The notes beneath the pieces are model-generated. The model did no database searches, had not been told where the DNA came from, and was given only the letters and a program-made list of their open reading frames with translations. A stretch of DNA of 64,000 bases from Crossaster papposus. Taxonomy: Eukaryota > Echinodermata > Asteroidea > Velatida > Solasteridae. Shown one piece after another: positions 1 through 10,984 of this stretch (within the stretch, counting starts at the first letter, position 1; every line of letters begins with the position of its first letter). A program made the position numbers and the translations under genes. Location: the NCBI GenBank assembly GCA_037893245.1, contig JBAIAA010000817.1, forward strand, positions 62,001-126,000, in the 5' to 3' direction.

Positions 1-215
1 GTATTTTGGCGAATGACAGTTAGTTGTGGTGGGAAAATCGTGTCAAAACTATATTTTGAGAGCACCGATAGACGCGAACTTGTCAGTATGGTAGGCGTAT
101 GGCACTATTTATTTGTATGTAACATGTACAAGAACATTGTACATGCGCGTATTATGTATACAGTCTGTACATGTACTGTACCCCTACACCTTTCATCCCG
201 ACATTGTTGTGACCT

Positions 216-690
216 TTTCAAAGATAAATATGAGCCACGCTTTAAAGGTAGTATACACCATTTGCAGAAATCAAAAATCTTTACTACCGAATTATTAAGA
301 AATATCTTACTCATATGAAAGTAAATACTGATTCTAGGCATCCAGCAAAATGATTCGCGATTGCCGGACGGCGATCGCGAAAAAACACAAATAACATAAG
401 AATAACTGCTCGACGCCGGTTGAAAACAAACGCTGTTTTTCGTGCTGTTCTTGATATCCATGATTTTAAAACTTCGGACAGGTCAGTTAAACGATATTTA
501 CTATAAAATACAACCCCCCAAATCTACTCATTCATGATAATTCACGCAATTACCAATGGTGTATACTACCTTTAAGTATAGTAGCTGAAGCATGAACTTG
601 TCGTTCCTAGTGCGTACTGTGCAAATGGCACGAGGTGCGCCACCTACTATTTCTGATAATACCAAACTGAAGACCGTCTGATTTGAGTAA
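216..690. repeat. Host repeat, copy 1, interrupted by an A element
   Basis: Positions 216-241 and 576-690 together match 1852-1990 closely (shared motifs atgagccacgctttaa and agcatgaacttgtcgtt). The match is broken here by an A element sitting exactly in a TTAA. The 1852-1990 copy is the uninterrupted version. Confidence 0.8.
242..575. mobile_element. MITE-like A element, copy A1, TTAA-flanked
   Basis: The ends are inverted: TTAAAGGTAGTATACACCAT on the left, and its complement, ending in CTACCTTTAA, on the right. The interior carries family landmarks: attattaagaaatatctta, cggacggcgatcgcg, gacgccggttgaaaa, and a run of Cs. No coding sequence is visible, so it would be non-autonomous. TTAA at both ends and the empty paralogous site at 1877-1880 suggest TTAA target-site duplication, as made by piggyBac-type transposases. 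The superfamily is inference. Confidence 0.8.
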
Positions 691-837
691 GAGATACATT
701 ATACAGATGTATAACAAACACTTTGAAGAAGCCTAGGGTTGTATTGAAATGCCTTTTATGTAAGAAGATTGGTTAACAATGTTTATTTCAAACATGTACA
801 ACAAACTAGATACAAGACAGGACGACTAAGACAAGAC

Positions 838-1127
838 CAAAACACCACAGCCAGATAACAATACTAGGGCTGATCACTGAATGGATTCCAAGACAAAGAA
901 GAAAGCAAGTATAGTATAACTTACAGTTCAATACAACCCCAGTCATAACACCACAGCCATATATACTAGGGCTGATCACTGAGGAGAAAAAGAAGAAAGC
1001 TAGTAATAGTATAACTTACAGTTCAATAAAACCCGTCATAACACCACAGCCATAGGGCTGATCACTGAATGGATTCCAAAAAAAAGAGGAAAGCAGGTAT
1101 AGTATAACTTACAATTCAATAAAATCC
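838..1127. repeat. Three-unit tandem repeat of about 90-110 bp
   Basis: Three consecutive units begin aacaccacagcca, run through agggctgatcactga and aagaagaaagc, and end agtataacttaca-ttcaata. Unit lengths differ by small indels (about 841-949, 950-1036 and 1037-1127). No reading frame persists through the units. Its function is unknown. Confidence 0.75.
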
Positions 1128-1502
1128 AAGAAGATAAAACATTCTGAAAGAAAATCCACGAAAATAAGTTGAGAATGAAAACCCAATCCACGTGAACCAA
1201 TAAGACGGGTCGAACATTAGTGGTGTTTCGTTTGTTCATGTCATAATTCATTTATAGGCCATTTTGTAAAGGGTCTTTGTTTGCAATGGTATTTTTAAAT
1301 GTATGCTAATGAATATTGTTAAATGTATGCCAATGCATATTCATGATAAACCTGGGATGTCATTCCTGATAGACAACGTACAGCTATTTAAGCACACACA
1401 TAAATGATGCTCGAATTTTTGAAATTATGTCGTAATTTCTCTTGCATTAAAATACATACATGGACACAAAGGCACCCCCAATTATGGTAAAATGTAAAAA
1501 CT

Positions 1503-1679
1503 TTAACGACGCCGGTTCAAAACAAACGCAGTTTTTCTGGCTTTTCTCAGCATCCACAATTGTAAAACTTTAAACAGGTCAGTTAAACGATATTCAATAT
1601 AAAATGCAAACCCCTAAATCCACATAATAATTCATAATTCATAATAATTCAAACAATTACCAATGGTGTATCCTACCTC
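1503..1679. mobile_element. A element, truncated copy (right half)
   Basis: It starts at the internal landmark cgacgccggttcaaaac and runs to the right terminal repeat ending ggtgtatcctacct. The left half is missing, so this is a 5'-truncated relic of the family at 242-575. Confidence 0.75.
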
Positions 1680-1851
1680 AAACCCTCAATGTTACAGCTT
1701 TTTGAGCACAAAAAAAATTGCTATAATTCTGGATATTTAGCTTTTGTAAATGTCCGCTGTTTTATGGCAGTAACCCAATCAGCAAGCATGTCTCGTACTC
1801 TATTTTTGTATGAGCAACGGTTCTGGACCGAATAGCACTGAGGTTTCGATT

Positions 1852-1990
1852 TTCAAAGAGAAATATGAGCCACGCTTTAATATTAGCTGAAGCATGAACT
1901 TGTCGTTTCTAGTGCGTACTGTGCAAATGCCACAACGAGGTGCGCCATCTACTATTTCCGAAAATACAAAGACCGTCTGTTTTGAGTAAT
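1852..1990. repeat. Host repeat, copy 2, empty TTAA site
   Basis: It matches 216-241 plus 576-690. Where copy 1 carries an A element, this copy has a single TTAA at 1877-1880. The pair therefore acts as filled and empty versions of one target site. Confidence 0.8.
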
Positions 1991-2569
1991 GCACCAATTA
2001 AATACTCATGAAGTCATTAGAGTAAACCCCAGAAAACCGGGCTTTAGAAACTGGCTGAACGAGAAACAAGTCTAGCTATACCTTCCAGCAGGGAAAAAAT
2101 GTCGGCGACTAATCCCTGGGGCTTGTGTTAGTGAGCACCGTAACTGTTTTAGTCGTCGGTCATTGGTTGAGCGTTTTGGTGACCTCAGTTGTCATGGCGT
2201 GATCATGTGACTGTTCTTACCAAACTGAACCGACGGTCGCGGGTTGGTTGCCACTTGAAATTAAAAATGGAAGAGTAAACATGTTGAGAAACTTTCCAAT
2301 TTGGAGTCTATGTAAAATTATTTTTGTACTGCAAAATATATATAGACTACCCTTTAAAGATGTAGTGCCAAACCTTTTTTTACCTAACCTTTGTGCAGTG
2401 TGTTGTTGCAGTTGAATTGAATTGAATTGAATCGAATCGAATTGAATCTAATACAATACAATAGAACAATTATTTCTATACCTCCAACAAGAATTTAATA
2501 TACATGCACAAGTGTAATACAATAATGTTAAAACATAATGTAATGCTAGCCTATAGGCTTCTTCAAAGA
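1991..2569. other. Stretch without a recognised gene
   Basis: I see no coding or RNA feature. It includes a short ttgaa microsatellite near 2413-2450 and otherwise unremarkable AT-rich sequence. Confidence 0.5.
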
Positions 2570-3152
2570 GATTTAACCGAGACGTCGCGTCCGCACTGGA
2601 TTTTCTGGCTCGGTTAAACTGACCTGGTCAATCTTCCTGGGCACCTTTGGCTCGGTTAAACTAACCACGCGCGTGGGTTAGTTACTTGTGAGGAAAGTTA
2701 CTCAGGCTGTTCTCACTGGACTTGAAATGGGTAAGTTACCCATTGGCTCGGTTAGTTTGCCCAAATTAAGTCCAGTGCGGACAGGGCTTTAGCCTCCAGT
2801 GCGGACAGTGCGAGTCGGTAAACCCGCATGAGTCATACAGCTCGGTTACTTCTCCCGCGGTCTCGGTAGAATTGTCCCGTGTCGAAAGTAGAAGTGCGGA
2901 CAGTGGTAACATTTGACGATTTTGTATTTTACCATCGTCTCAGTAAAACCTTCCGAAAAGTCCAGTGCGAACACGGCTAAATTGTGGAGGGTTGGCATTG
3001 TAATTGGAATAGTGAATGAGGGGCTTAAATTATTGCTATTGGAAAGAGTGAACTTTGGATATTTAACCGAGCAAAAGGTTCCCAGGAAGATTGACCTGGA
3101 AAATTTTACCGAGCCAGAAAATCCAGTGCGGACGCGACGTCTCGGTTAAATC
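2570..3152. mobile_element. Foldback element with arms of roughly 90 bp
   Basis: The left end reads gatttaaccgagacgtcg, followed by cgtccgcactggattttctg. The right end, read on the minus strand, repeats this almost exactly and continues with caatcttcctggg and gctcggttaaa. Subterminal ctcggtta motifs recur many times inside. No transposase frame is visible. It is probably a non-autonomous foldback DNA transposon. Confidence 0.75.
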
Positions 3153-3651
3153 TTCCATCACCCATTATGTAAGAAAATAATGTTGAGAGCTAGCGTCGGG
3201 AACAGACGATCCGGTCGTCAAGTCGCGGCCATAGGTCACGCAGGGCGCCCTCTCAAGTGTCTGCACATTATCTCGGGTTGTCTGTTATGTCAGAAAATCC
3301 TAGAAATTGTTGGACATTTGTTAGCTTCACGTTGTTTCACAAACAAAAACATAAATTTCCCCCTAGACATCAAATTAGATAATTAATAATGGCATTCAGT
3401 ATAGCTGTGCACGTATGTTCATGAATGCCATTTAAAAAGTAAACATGCGCGAAATGTTTCTGCTGTGGAGGGATTATTTGATTTGTCGCGCTTTTGAGGT
3501 AACAAATTACAAATTGTTGTTAAATAATGTCCCACAAATAAAATGTTTCCAATATTACACACTAAAAATGTATAATTATATTTTCAGATCTGTACTTCTT
3601 GGATCCAAGTACAAAGAACACGATTATTTCTTTCGAAAGGGCAAATATTAA
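3153..3651. other. Stretch without a recognised gene
   Basis: The only open frames are short, and they match nothing I recognise. No RNA gene or terminal repeat is seen. Confidence 0.4.
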
Positions 3652-4137
3652 TTAAAGGTAGTATACACCATTTGCAAATATCGAAAATATTTACCATCGA
3701 ATTAATAAGTATCTTACTTATCTGAAAGTAAATAATGATTCTAGGCACCCAGCTAAATTATTGCGCTAGATTTTCTGTAATTGTTCAACAAATTGTATTT
3801 TATTTTTACAAATTCACGATCACCGGACGGCGACCGTGAAAAAACAAGAACAGCATAATAATAGCTGCCCGGAGCCGGTTGAAAACGAACGCCGTTTTCC
3901 TTTTTTTTTCTTCAGCATCCATGATTGTAAAATTTCGGAAAGTTCAGTTGACTTTATATTTACTATAAATATACCCCCCCCCCCCCCCCCAATCCATCCA
4001 TTCCTAATAATTCAAGAAATTATCAATGGTGTCCACCCATTCCTGATGTGTCTTATCTCTCCATGATTCAAGCAATTACCAATGGTGTAAATCCACCCAT
4101 TCCTGATAATTCAAGCAATTACCAATGGTGTATCCAA
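3652..4137. mobile_element. A element, copy A2, with repeated right end
   Basis: It begins TTAAAGGTAGTATACACCAT, carries the family interior (cggacggcgaccgtga, poly-C at about 3965-3990), and ends in three successive copies of the right-end module containing aattaccaatggtgta. The last copy breaks off at the neighbouring D element. Confidence 0.75.
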
Positions 4138-4140
4138 TCT

Positions 4141-4458
4141 ACACATAGACGGATCATTGCCCTTTCACACTTGAAGTCGCCGCGAACGAGAAGTGCAACA
4201 TGGCGGACCCACGACGTCACTCTGTAAGCCAATGAAATGTCTAGGTGTATAGGTCAGTGGGTACGTTACGTATGACGTAATGTTTATAAATAAAAAGTAT
4301 ACAGAGTAAACCCACTGACCTCTACACCTGGACATTTCATTGGCTCACAGAAGTGACGTCTTGGGTCCGCCATGTTGCACTTCTCGTTCGCGCCGACTTC
4401 AAGCGTTAGCACGGCAGAATATGGGCAATGATCCGTCCAGGTGTAGAGGTCAGTGGGT
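4141..4458. mobile_element. D element, copy D1 (palindromic)
   Basis: Two inverted arms (about 4150-4268 and 4301-4437) share cggatcattgcc, cttgaagtcg, gagaagtgcaacatggcgga, agccaatgaaatgtc and aggtgtagaggtcagtgggt. The centre holds tacgtatgacgtaatg. Related blocks lie at 41.5-42.7 kb. The same family includes CRE-like tgacgt motifs. Confidence 0.7.
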
Positions 4459-4732
4459 CGAAGCCATCCAGCCGGATTCAACCCAAGGAACTACGTGCAA
4501 TTAATCGACAAAACATAAAATCAACTACAAAACAAACTGTAAATTGGCCACGAAAAAGAAAGCCCAAGCAAATTTATTACAGTAAAGGGATATTACGTTA
4601 AGGATAATTGGGCTACAAACGCGTTTTGAACTAAATGATGCTAATCGGGAAAAAAAAGTAGAATTCAGTAAACATCTCCTTTAAACAACTATCCTTTAAA
4701 AAGTGGACATTTTGTGTTATTCTTTTATAGAA

Positions 4733-4768
4733 CGAGTTTTGGGGTCCACTGGCGACCCCCAAAACTCG
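4733..4768. repeat. Short perfect hairpin
   Basis: The arm cgagttttggggtc pairs with gacccccaaaactcg across a loop of about 5 nt. It lies in otherwise unassigned AT-rich sequence (4459-5220) where no gene was seen. Confidence 0.6.
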
Positions 4769-5218
4769 AACTGGTATAGTCGTGATTCCAGGCGTAAAGC
4801 ATTCGCCTTAGTTTTGCTCATGGTGTGTAATTAGGTGGGATGCTGCGCTTTGCGCGTACCATCGTACGGCGAATGAAAACGACAGGAAAAACGTCGTGTC
4901 TGATGTAAACAACCTGTGTTTTTGTCGTCTTTTCCCGCGAACGGTAAGACATTATGTTGGTTTCCTTTAAACCAGATGTTTGAAAGAATATTAAATCCAA
5001 AACATGACATTTTCATGGATTTTGGGGCGCAAGTATCCAGTTAATCTTGTGCCTGACATTCGATTTTTACCCTCCTCGATCGTCCCTTGGAGCTATGATC
5101 GTCCCTTGTTCCAAACATCACATGCCATTTTGTATTATGAGTGCTTTACCGTACATGCTTCAATAATCACTTCATTCATAAACGCTGGGAAAGTAATACC
5201 ACGCATCATGCGTGACAC

Positions 5219-5247
5219 TTTGCTTTGCTTTGCTTTGCTTTGCTTTG
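5219..5247. repeat. (CTTTG)n microsatellite
   Basis: About five consecutive ctttg units. It lies upstream of the FABP gene at 5471. Confidence 0.9.
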
Positions 5248-5317
5248 ACCCCTATACAACATTACGCCCACGTACAACCACGTAGGCTGTACGGGCCCAC
5301 AGCAGGAATAATGCGTG

Positions 5318-5341
5318 TACTAAAGGGTTCCTTTTTCATAG
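5318..5341 (+). promoter_or_regulatory. Candidate splice branch point and acceptor in the 5' leader of the 5471 FABP gene
   Basis: tactaaa is followed by a pyrimidine run (ttcctttttc) and an AG at 5340-5341. This has the layout of a metazoan 3' splice site. If used, the coding exon's leader starts at 5342, about 129 nt before the ATG. No matching donor was located. Confidence 0.4.
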
Positions 5342-5470
5342 ACTATAGTTTGAACTTTGTGCTGTCTGCTGTGTACTGAGTGTCGGTCTATTCAGGACCC
5401 AGAGGTTCCTGCCAAAAAGAATAATAACGCCCCCAGAGACCAGATAATAAAGTCTCTTTCTCTCCGAATC

Positions 5471-6106
5471 ATGATGGCAGAAGTAGAAGTTCCAGAACCC
5501 CTAGCTGGAGAAACCAAGGCTGACGAACCCACCCTGACAGACCCTTCCTCGTCATCCGAGCCCCAGGCGGCATCAGACCCACCACAGCCGAGTCCTACCG
5601 CCGAGGATGCCGCAGCCGCGGCGTCGGCTACACCATCGGTGCCTGCCGCATCAGAGAACGCCGCAGCGGGAAGTACTGCTGAACCTCCCGTGGATCTGAA
5701 CGGCACATGGAAACTGGCGAGAAACGAGAACTTCGACGAGTACTTGAAGGCAGCTGGCGTGGGCTTCTTGACACGTAAGCTGATCAACTCCTTCAGCCCG
5801 ACCATCGAGATCAAACAGAAGGGAGAGGAGTTCACCTTTACGGCCAAGACGCCTCGGGGTGAACGAGTGATCAACTTCAAGGTGGGTGTGGAATACCCCG
5901 AGACGAATCCGATGTTTGGGAATAACAAGGAACACCGTATAATGCCGGAGTGGCAGGGGGGTAAGCTGGTCCAAAGGGTGGTCCATGGTTCCGACGACAA
6001 CAAACCCAGGAGCTTCGAACGAGAGATAGTCAGCGGCGAGTTGGTGATGACCATTCGACGTGGGGATGACTCCTGTAAGCGGTTCTTTAAAAATATAAAC
6101 GTGTAG
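5471..6106 (+). CDS. FABP-family protein with a long N-terminal extension, single coding exon
   Basis: Predicted 211 aa. Residues about 76-211 form a complete FABP (calycin) domain, a ten-stranded beta-barrel that carries fatty acids or other small lipids in the cytosol. The N-terminal FABP signature is textbook: G78-T-W80-K-L, then N87-F-D-E-Y-L, followed by the portal-helix motif GVGFLTRK. The C-terminus keeps R204-x-F206, close to the R-x-Y ligand-carboxylate motif. Residues 1-75 are low-complexity, rich in Ala, Pro, Ser and Glu and probably disordered; typical FABPs are about 130-135 aa and lack this. The ATG at 5471 is followed directly by a second ATG. The frame stays open upstream without a further ATG until a stop at 5351. 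The coding exon is GC-rich against AT-rich flanks, and no coding introns are seen. ATTAAA near 6203 is a possible poly(A) signal. The exact ligand is unknown. Confidence 0.9.
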   Translation: MMAEVEVPEPLAGETKADEPTLTDPSSSSEPQAASDPPQPSPTAEDAAAAASATPSVPAASENAAAGSTAEPPVDLNGTWKLARNENFDEYLKAAGVGFLTRKLINSFSPTIEIKQKGEEFTFTAKTPRGERVINFKVGVEYPETNPMFGNNKEHRIMPEWQGGKLVQRVVHGSDDNKPRSFEREIVSGELVMTIRRGDDSCKRFFKNINV

Positions 6107-6365
6107 ATACCTACACTGTCTCAAAACACTAGATATTAGGCTATAATATACAGTATACAAAGACGACCTGATCAAACTCTTACAGGAAAGCCTTGGCTTC
6201 TAATTAAATATTGTACTATCACAGAAAACCGGCAAATTACTTAACTACCGATGTGTTAATTTAAACTAATGTGTTAAACTAATTTGTATATCACTTGATT
6301 AAGAAATGATTTTGAATTGTGTGCAAACCGACAAATTGAGTTTATTGCTTGCAAGATGAATGCAT

Positions 6366-6412
6366 AACTGGATTGGATTGGATTGAATTGGATTGATTGA
6401 ATTGAATTGATT
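6366..6412. repeat. (ATTGG/ATTGA)n microsatellite
   Basis: Tandem gattg-type units just 5' of an A-element relic. Confidence 0.8.
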
Positions 6413-6418
6413 TAAATT

Positions 6419-6583
6419 GGTAGGATACACCATTTGCAGATATGATTTTTTTCTCGGCATCCATGATTGTAAAATTTACTTTAAAATGACATTTACTTTA
6501 AAATGACATTTACTTTAAAATACAACCCCTAAATCCACCCATTCCTGATAATTCAAGCAATTGCTATTGGTGTATCCTACCTT
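6419..6583. mobile_element. A element, internally deleted copy
   Basis: It has the left end taggatacaccatttgcaga, a shortened interior (ctcggcatccatgattgtaa), a tandem gacatttactttaaaat duplication, and a right end ggtgtatcctacctt. Confidence 0.75.
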
Positions 6584-6810
6584 CGAATTGCAAAATATAT
6601 TTTCACTTTGCCGATTATTTTTATGACATCCATAACCTATCGTACTTACAGCAGTCATATTGTTGTGCGGCTCAATCTGCTTTAATTGTCTATATCAGTC
6701 TATAGTGGAATTTTCATTTGTGAAGTAGAATTTTTGTCAAATAGGCTTCAAAGAATAAGTAGCTTACAAATAAAACAAATTTAAGTTTTTCATTTTAAGA
6801 AATGGGTGGA

Positions 6811-7088
6811 TTTAAACGTAGAATACACCATTGGCAATTGCTTGAATTATCAGGAATGGCTGGATTTAAAGGTAGGATACACCATTAGTAATTGCTTGAA
6901 TTATCAGGAATGGGTAGATTTAAACGTAGAATACACCATTGGCAATTGCTTAAATTATCAGGAATGGCTGGATTTAAAGGTATAGGATAGGCCCTACACC
7001 ATTGTAATTGCTTGAATTATCAGGAATGGGTGGATTTAAAGGTAGGATACACCATTAGTAATTGCTTGAATTATCATGAATGGGTGGA
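6811..7088. repeat. Tandem array of A-element ends (five units of about 54 bp)
   Basis: Five head-to-tail units each begin tttaaaggtaggatacacc (or tttaaacgtagaatacacc), continue tgcttgaattatcaggaa, and end tggatt. Each unit is one terminal portion of the A element. The fourth unit has a small insertion (ggataggccctacacc). The last unit is the true end of the full A element at 7036-7406. Confidence 0.85.
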
Positions 7089-7406
7089 TTTGGGGGTTGT
7101 ATTTTATAGTAAATATCGTTTAACTGACGTGTCCGAAGTTTTACAACCATGCTGAGAAAAGCAAGAAAAACGACGTTCGTTTTCAACCGGCGTCGGGCAG
7201 TTTTTTTATGTTCTCGTTTTTTTCGCGATTCCGTCCGCCGATCGTAATTTGTTTTCAAGGAAATTCAATTGTTCGTACCAATTACAGGATATCTAGCGCA
7301 ATTTGCTGGATGCCTAGAATCATTATTTACTTTCAAATAAGTAAGATATTTCTTGATAATTCGGTAGTAAACATTTTTGATATCTGCAAATGGTGTATCC
7401 TACCTA
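7036..7406. mobile_element. A element, full-length copy in reverse orientation
   Basis: From ttaaaggtaggatacaccat it passes through the family interior in reverse (tttcaaccggcgtcgggcag, ggatatctagcgcaa) to ctgcaaatggtgtatcctac. No open frame spans it. Confidence 0.8.
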
Positions 7407-7540
7407 TAAGGTTGTGGCCCAAGATGGATATGCATTCGTTATTAAGATATCGATTCGTTATTAGGATACACATTCATAATTATAAAGTTATAAGCCCGTG
7501 ATAACTAAGTAATAATAATAATGGTAAATGATACATTAGA

Positions 7541-7770
7541 GAGAAATCTCCATAGAGACGTGCACACAAAAGATTCTTTCTTTACTGTAACCTAACCCGT
7601 TTTTACCTAGAGCTTTTTCCACGAAATCTTATATTTATGCATTTTTTAATGTTTAAAAATGTATCTCCTTCTTGCAGTTGGAACGTTAGGGGGACCTGAA
7701 AATGTCTCCATAATGACACTGGTCTCCTTAATACTGTAAAACTTATGCTAATTGGTCTCTTATTCCAAAA
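7541..7770. mobile_element. L-type inverted-repeat element, degenerate copy
   Basis: It resembles 13187-13431 in order and wording: catagaga, a cctaacc segment, tatgcat, and two tgtctccnnaa segments. The terminal inverted repeats are eroded here. Confidence 0.45.
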
Positions 7771-8230
7771 TAATAGTATTAATATTTTTGAAAAAAATTA
7801 TTAAAGAGAATCCTTTTGATCCAAAAGTAATGGTTGAGATATTTTATCAAGGACTTATTAAACATTGAAAAACACGTAATTTTGTTTCGATGTGCACGAA
7901 GAGTTGTATAATTATAGTGTGGAGCATAAAACATCGATTTATGATTGTGCTGTTGCAGTATTATAATGGATGTCAACGTTGTTTTTGTGCAGTATTTCGG
8001 GCATATTGGGTAATTTTCAACAGCAATTGCCAAAACAGGCTCACACCCAATGAGTTGAAGTCACGCGTCTCGATCTAGATTTCGTCAGAGGTATAAAAGT
8101 GCGCGACCCGCAAAAATGGTATTTAGTTCATCATTAACCAAAATCTGTGGACTTTGTGTGCACACAATCATTGCAAACTTGTTAGCCAGCGCAGTTTGTT
8201 TCATACGCGAGATCGTGTGATAGTCTAGCA
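7771..8230. other. Stretch without a recognised gene
   Basis: AT-rich. No open frame with recognisable similarity, and no RNA gene or terminal repeat was seen. Confidence 0.4.
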
Positions 8231-9309
8231 TATACCCAGCGAGATATGGGACCGAACGACTCCCCCTTTAGTCCCCAATACATATACACTCCCTAGACTA
8301 ATGTTACCTAACGCAACCCCCCCCCCCCCCCCCCCCCCCCCCACCTAAAAACCTCAAATGAAACCGCAACATACCGCAAGTACAATGACCACCACAAAGG
8401 AAGGGGGGGGGGTTCTCTCCGTCCCATATAACGCTTCATATGAATCCGACTCGCGAGACCGTGACGAATGCCGTCTGCTTTTAATTGTGTATGTCTAGGT
8501 GAACCATAGAGAAAGGAACAGATGTGTGAACAGACTATTTGTGACCAGCTACACAAAAATTGGTATTATGGGACAATTTGTTTTAATGAGTTACATAGGC
8601 CTACACAGTTTGATTGGTTACATTATAAGCTTTAATTTGGTATAGGTTTGAACCCTGTGGCATTTTGCATTCTGGAAATATAGGCCTACACATTTTTGCA
8701 TAATCATATTGTACAAATTAACAGGAGTGCCTCCACATAGAACAGTTCTTTACGTGAAATAGCATAGCGCCCCTTAATACCCTTTTTTTGCAGAGCGGGT
8801 CACATTTGTGTGAGACAGACTGTTTGAAATGGCCATAAAAAGTAATTAAATAAAATTAAAAAACGTGCTTTTTGTATTCATAAAAATACATTCTAAACGA
8901 GTATTAAAGACATTGTCACCAATGTTCATTCCATGCTTCAAATAATAATAAGAACAATAATCAATGTTTCCCTCCGTCCGTTGCGAACGTCACCGTCTTG
9001 GATTTTGCGAACCCATCTCGTTAGCAGAATCCGTTAAAACGTGATCCTGATCAGCTATCGATGCTGGGCCGTTAAGTGGGAGGGCAACTCAGCAGGTACA
9101 GCGATTGGTGTGTGACGGTGGTGCGGGTGGCGCATTGTCAAGGAAGATTGTCAAGGAGAAACTGGTCGTCAAGATTCATATGAAGCAAGATATGAGACGG
9201 AGGGAACCCCCCTTCCCCCGTTAGGTAACAATAGTCTAAAGAGTGTACATGTATTGGATACTAAGGAGGGGGGGGGGGGAGTCCCTCGTTTTCATATCGC
9301 GCCGGGTAT
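8231..9309. mobile_element. H element, long copy of about 1.1 kb
   Basis: The left end tatacccagcgagatatg is mirrored by the right end catatcgcgccgggtat. Inside both ends lie mirrored blocks: gttacctaacgcaacc on the left and ccgttaggtaacaatag on the right. It holds a poly-C tract (about 8319-8341) and a poly-G run. Only short unrelated frames occur, so it is non-autonomous. Shorter relatives lie at 54074-54265 and 56402-56586. Confidence 0.6.
8319..8341. repeat. Poly-C tract
   Basis: More than 20 consecutive cytosines within the H element. Confidence 0.95.
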
Positions 9310-10390
9310 TTTGCAATTCATTATTCATTTTTACATTAATACACAAGTCAAAACAACTTGGTTTTAGTAACAGCAAACACTTTTGAGCTCAATTCGTAGC
9401 GGAATTGAGAATATTAATTGTTACTACGAACAAGCGGGCGCCGCGCTTTGCGCGGCACCCACTAGCTGGGTGGAGTTGAAACGTTTGTACTGTTTGCATA
9501 TTGAAAAACAACTCCAGTAGAAAAAGGAGGCAAATAACCATCTAGCTGTGGCAAAGCGGCAAGGGGACAACTTGGTACAATCCCCTGATCAGACCTACAT
9601 TTTCGTATTCGTCTTTCTGTGATAAATCTTCCTAATTAAATATCTAAATTACCTTCAAAATCATCAGGTATAGAGAGAGCCCACCTTTGAGCTTATCACT
9701 ATTACTATTGAAAACTAGATGTTGGAAATCCACAATTAAGAGCGAAAACTTGACATATTTATCACGGAAAATTCATCGTAATTTGCAAAACTGCATGTTG
9801 GGCGCCGGCAATCGGTCGATGTGCGCCGCAGTAGGTCAATCGGTCGATCGTGACCTATGCATCGATTGTGTGCCACCACCAGTTGAACACATCTCAAATG
9901 GCTCTGGATGATTTGTTAAGGCAAGTAAAAGATATCCGTCATTGCCATAACGTTGCTGTGATGATCATCAGTGCGCCATCAATTAACGTATGTTTCATAA
10001 AGTATTCGTGTTTGTATTATCATACAGTGTAAGAAAGTGTACGCGTACGGACGATCGGCGGATTATAGTTTTCTCTCAAAGACGGCCATCTTTGTATATG
10101 AAAACTTGCAACTGCGTATTCTACGCAATCAAGCACGCGTTGCGCAGTGTAAAAAAAATGTTACAAACGCGCGCGCTTGCGACTTTTGCGACCAAAACTC
10201 CAGCCTCGACTCAATGGGCGCGTGCGCATTCCTTCACTAACCTCTGGCCGTGAAGAATACGAAAACGACACTGACTGGCTATTTAGTACTGCCTGGGTAT
10301 TTAAAAAAAAATGCACGCCTGAATGTAATGCGCCTGCGCGTTCCTTCACGTCATGTACGAATTCTGTTTGTCAAGACTGCGCGATACCAT
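9310..10390. other. Stretch without a recognised gene
   Basis: A short hairpin (gcgccgcgctttgcgcggc, about 9438-9456) is the only structure noticed. The small open frames match no family I know. Confidence 0.4.
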
Positions 10391-10755
10391 GGGCCAATTT
10401 CATAGAGCAGGGGCCAATTTCACGGAGCTGCTAAGCACAAAAAAATTGCTTAGCACAAAAAAAGTCTTGCTCATTAAAAACAAGTTATCAGCCAAAATTC
10501 TACGTGTTTTTCATGCTAAGCAAAAAAACAGCTGATTATCAATCAAAAACAATAAAGATCACGTGAAAATTTGGTCTGAAACCTTGTTTTTACCGTTGAT
10601 TTCCGTTGATGTTTATTGTTTGTGACTGGTATTCAGCTGTTTTTTGCTTTGAATGAAAAGCACGTGTAGTTTTGGCCGATAGCCTGTTTTACTGAGCAAG
10701 ACTTGTTTGTGGTAAGCAAAATGTTGCGCAAACATGTTTTATGAAATTGGCCCCT
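10391..10755. mobile_element. C element, copy C1
   Basis: The ends ggggccaatttca and tgaaattggcccct are inverted. The subterminal motif gctaagcacaaaa recurs internally in both orientations (tgctaagcaaaaa, ttgcttagc). The first few bases of the left end are duplicated (10391-10408). The family is about 240 bp elsewhere and encodes nothing. Confidence 0.85.
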
Positions 10756-10950
10756 GTACAATGTTGATTTTGTTCGCCCCAAAACCTGTATCTTACATTG
10801 TAGAAAGACGACAGAGGTACGTACATATAATATAAATCCTTGCTAAACAACGCGACTTCGAAATATCGTGTTTAATAGATTGATTTTACAAAATAGCAGT
10901 TACAAAATGTTAAACATGGAGTCGCGCGTTAAACGCATCGACTGCAGCCC

Positions 10951-10984
10951 TAATTTAAATGTGCCAAATGGCACATTTAAATTA
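10951..10984. repeat. Near-perfect 34-bp palindrome
   Basis: Two 16-nt arms (taatttaaatgtgcca and its complement) with a 2-nt centre. Confidence 0.9.

Noticed and set aside
5392-6054. 220-codon open frame on the minus strand opposite the 5471 FABP gene
   Set aside because: It is a shadow of GC-rich coding sequence. The translation shows no family features, and the plus-strand frame has a complete FABP domain.
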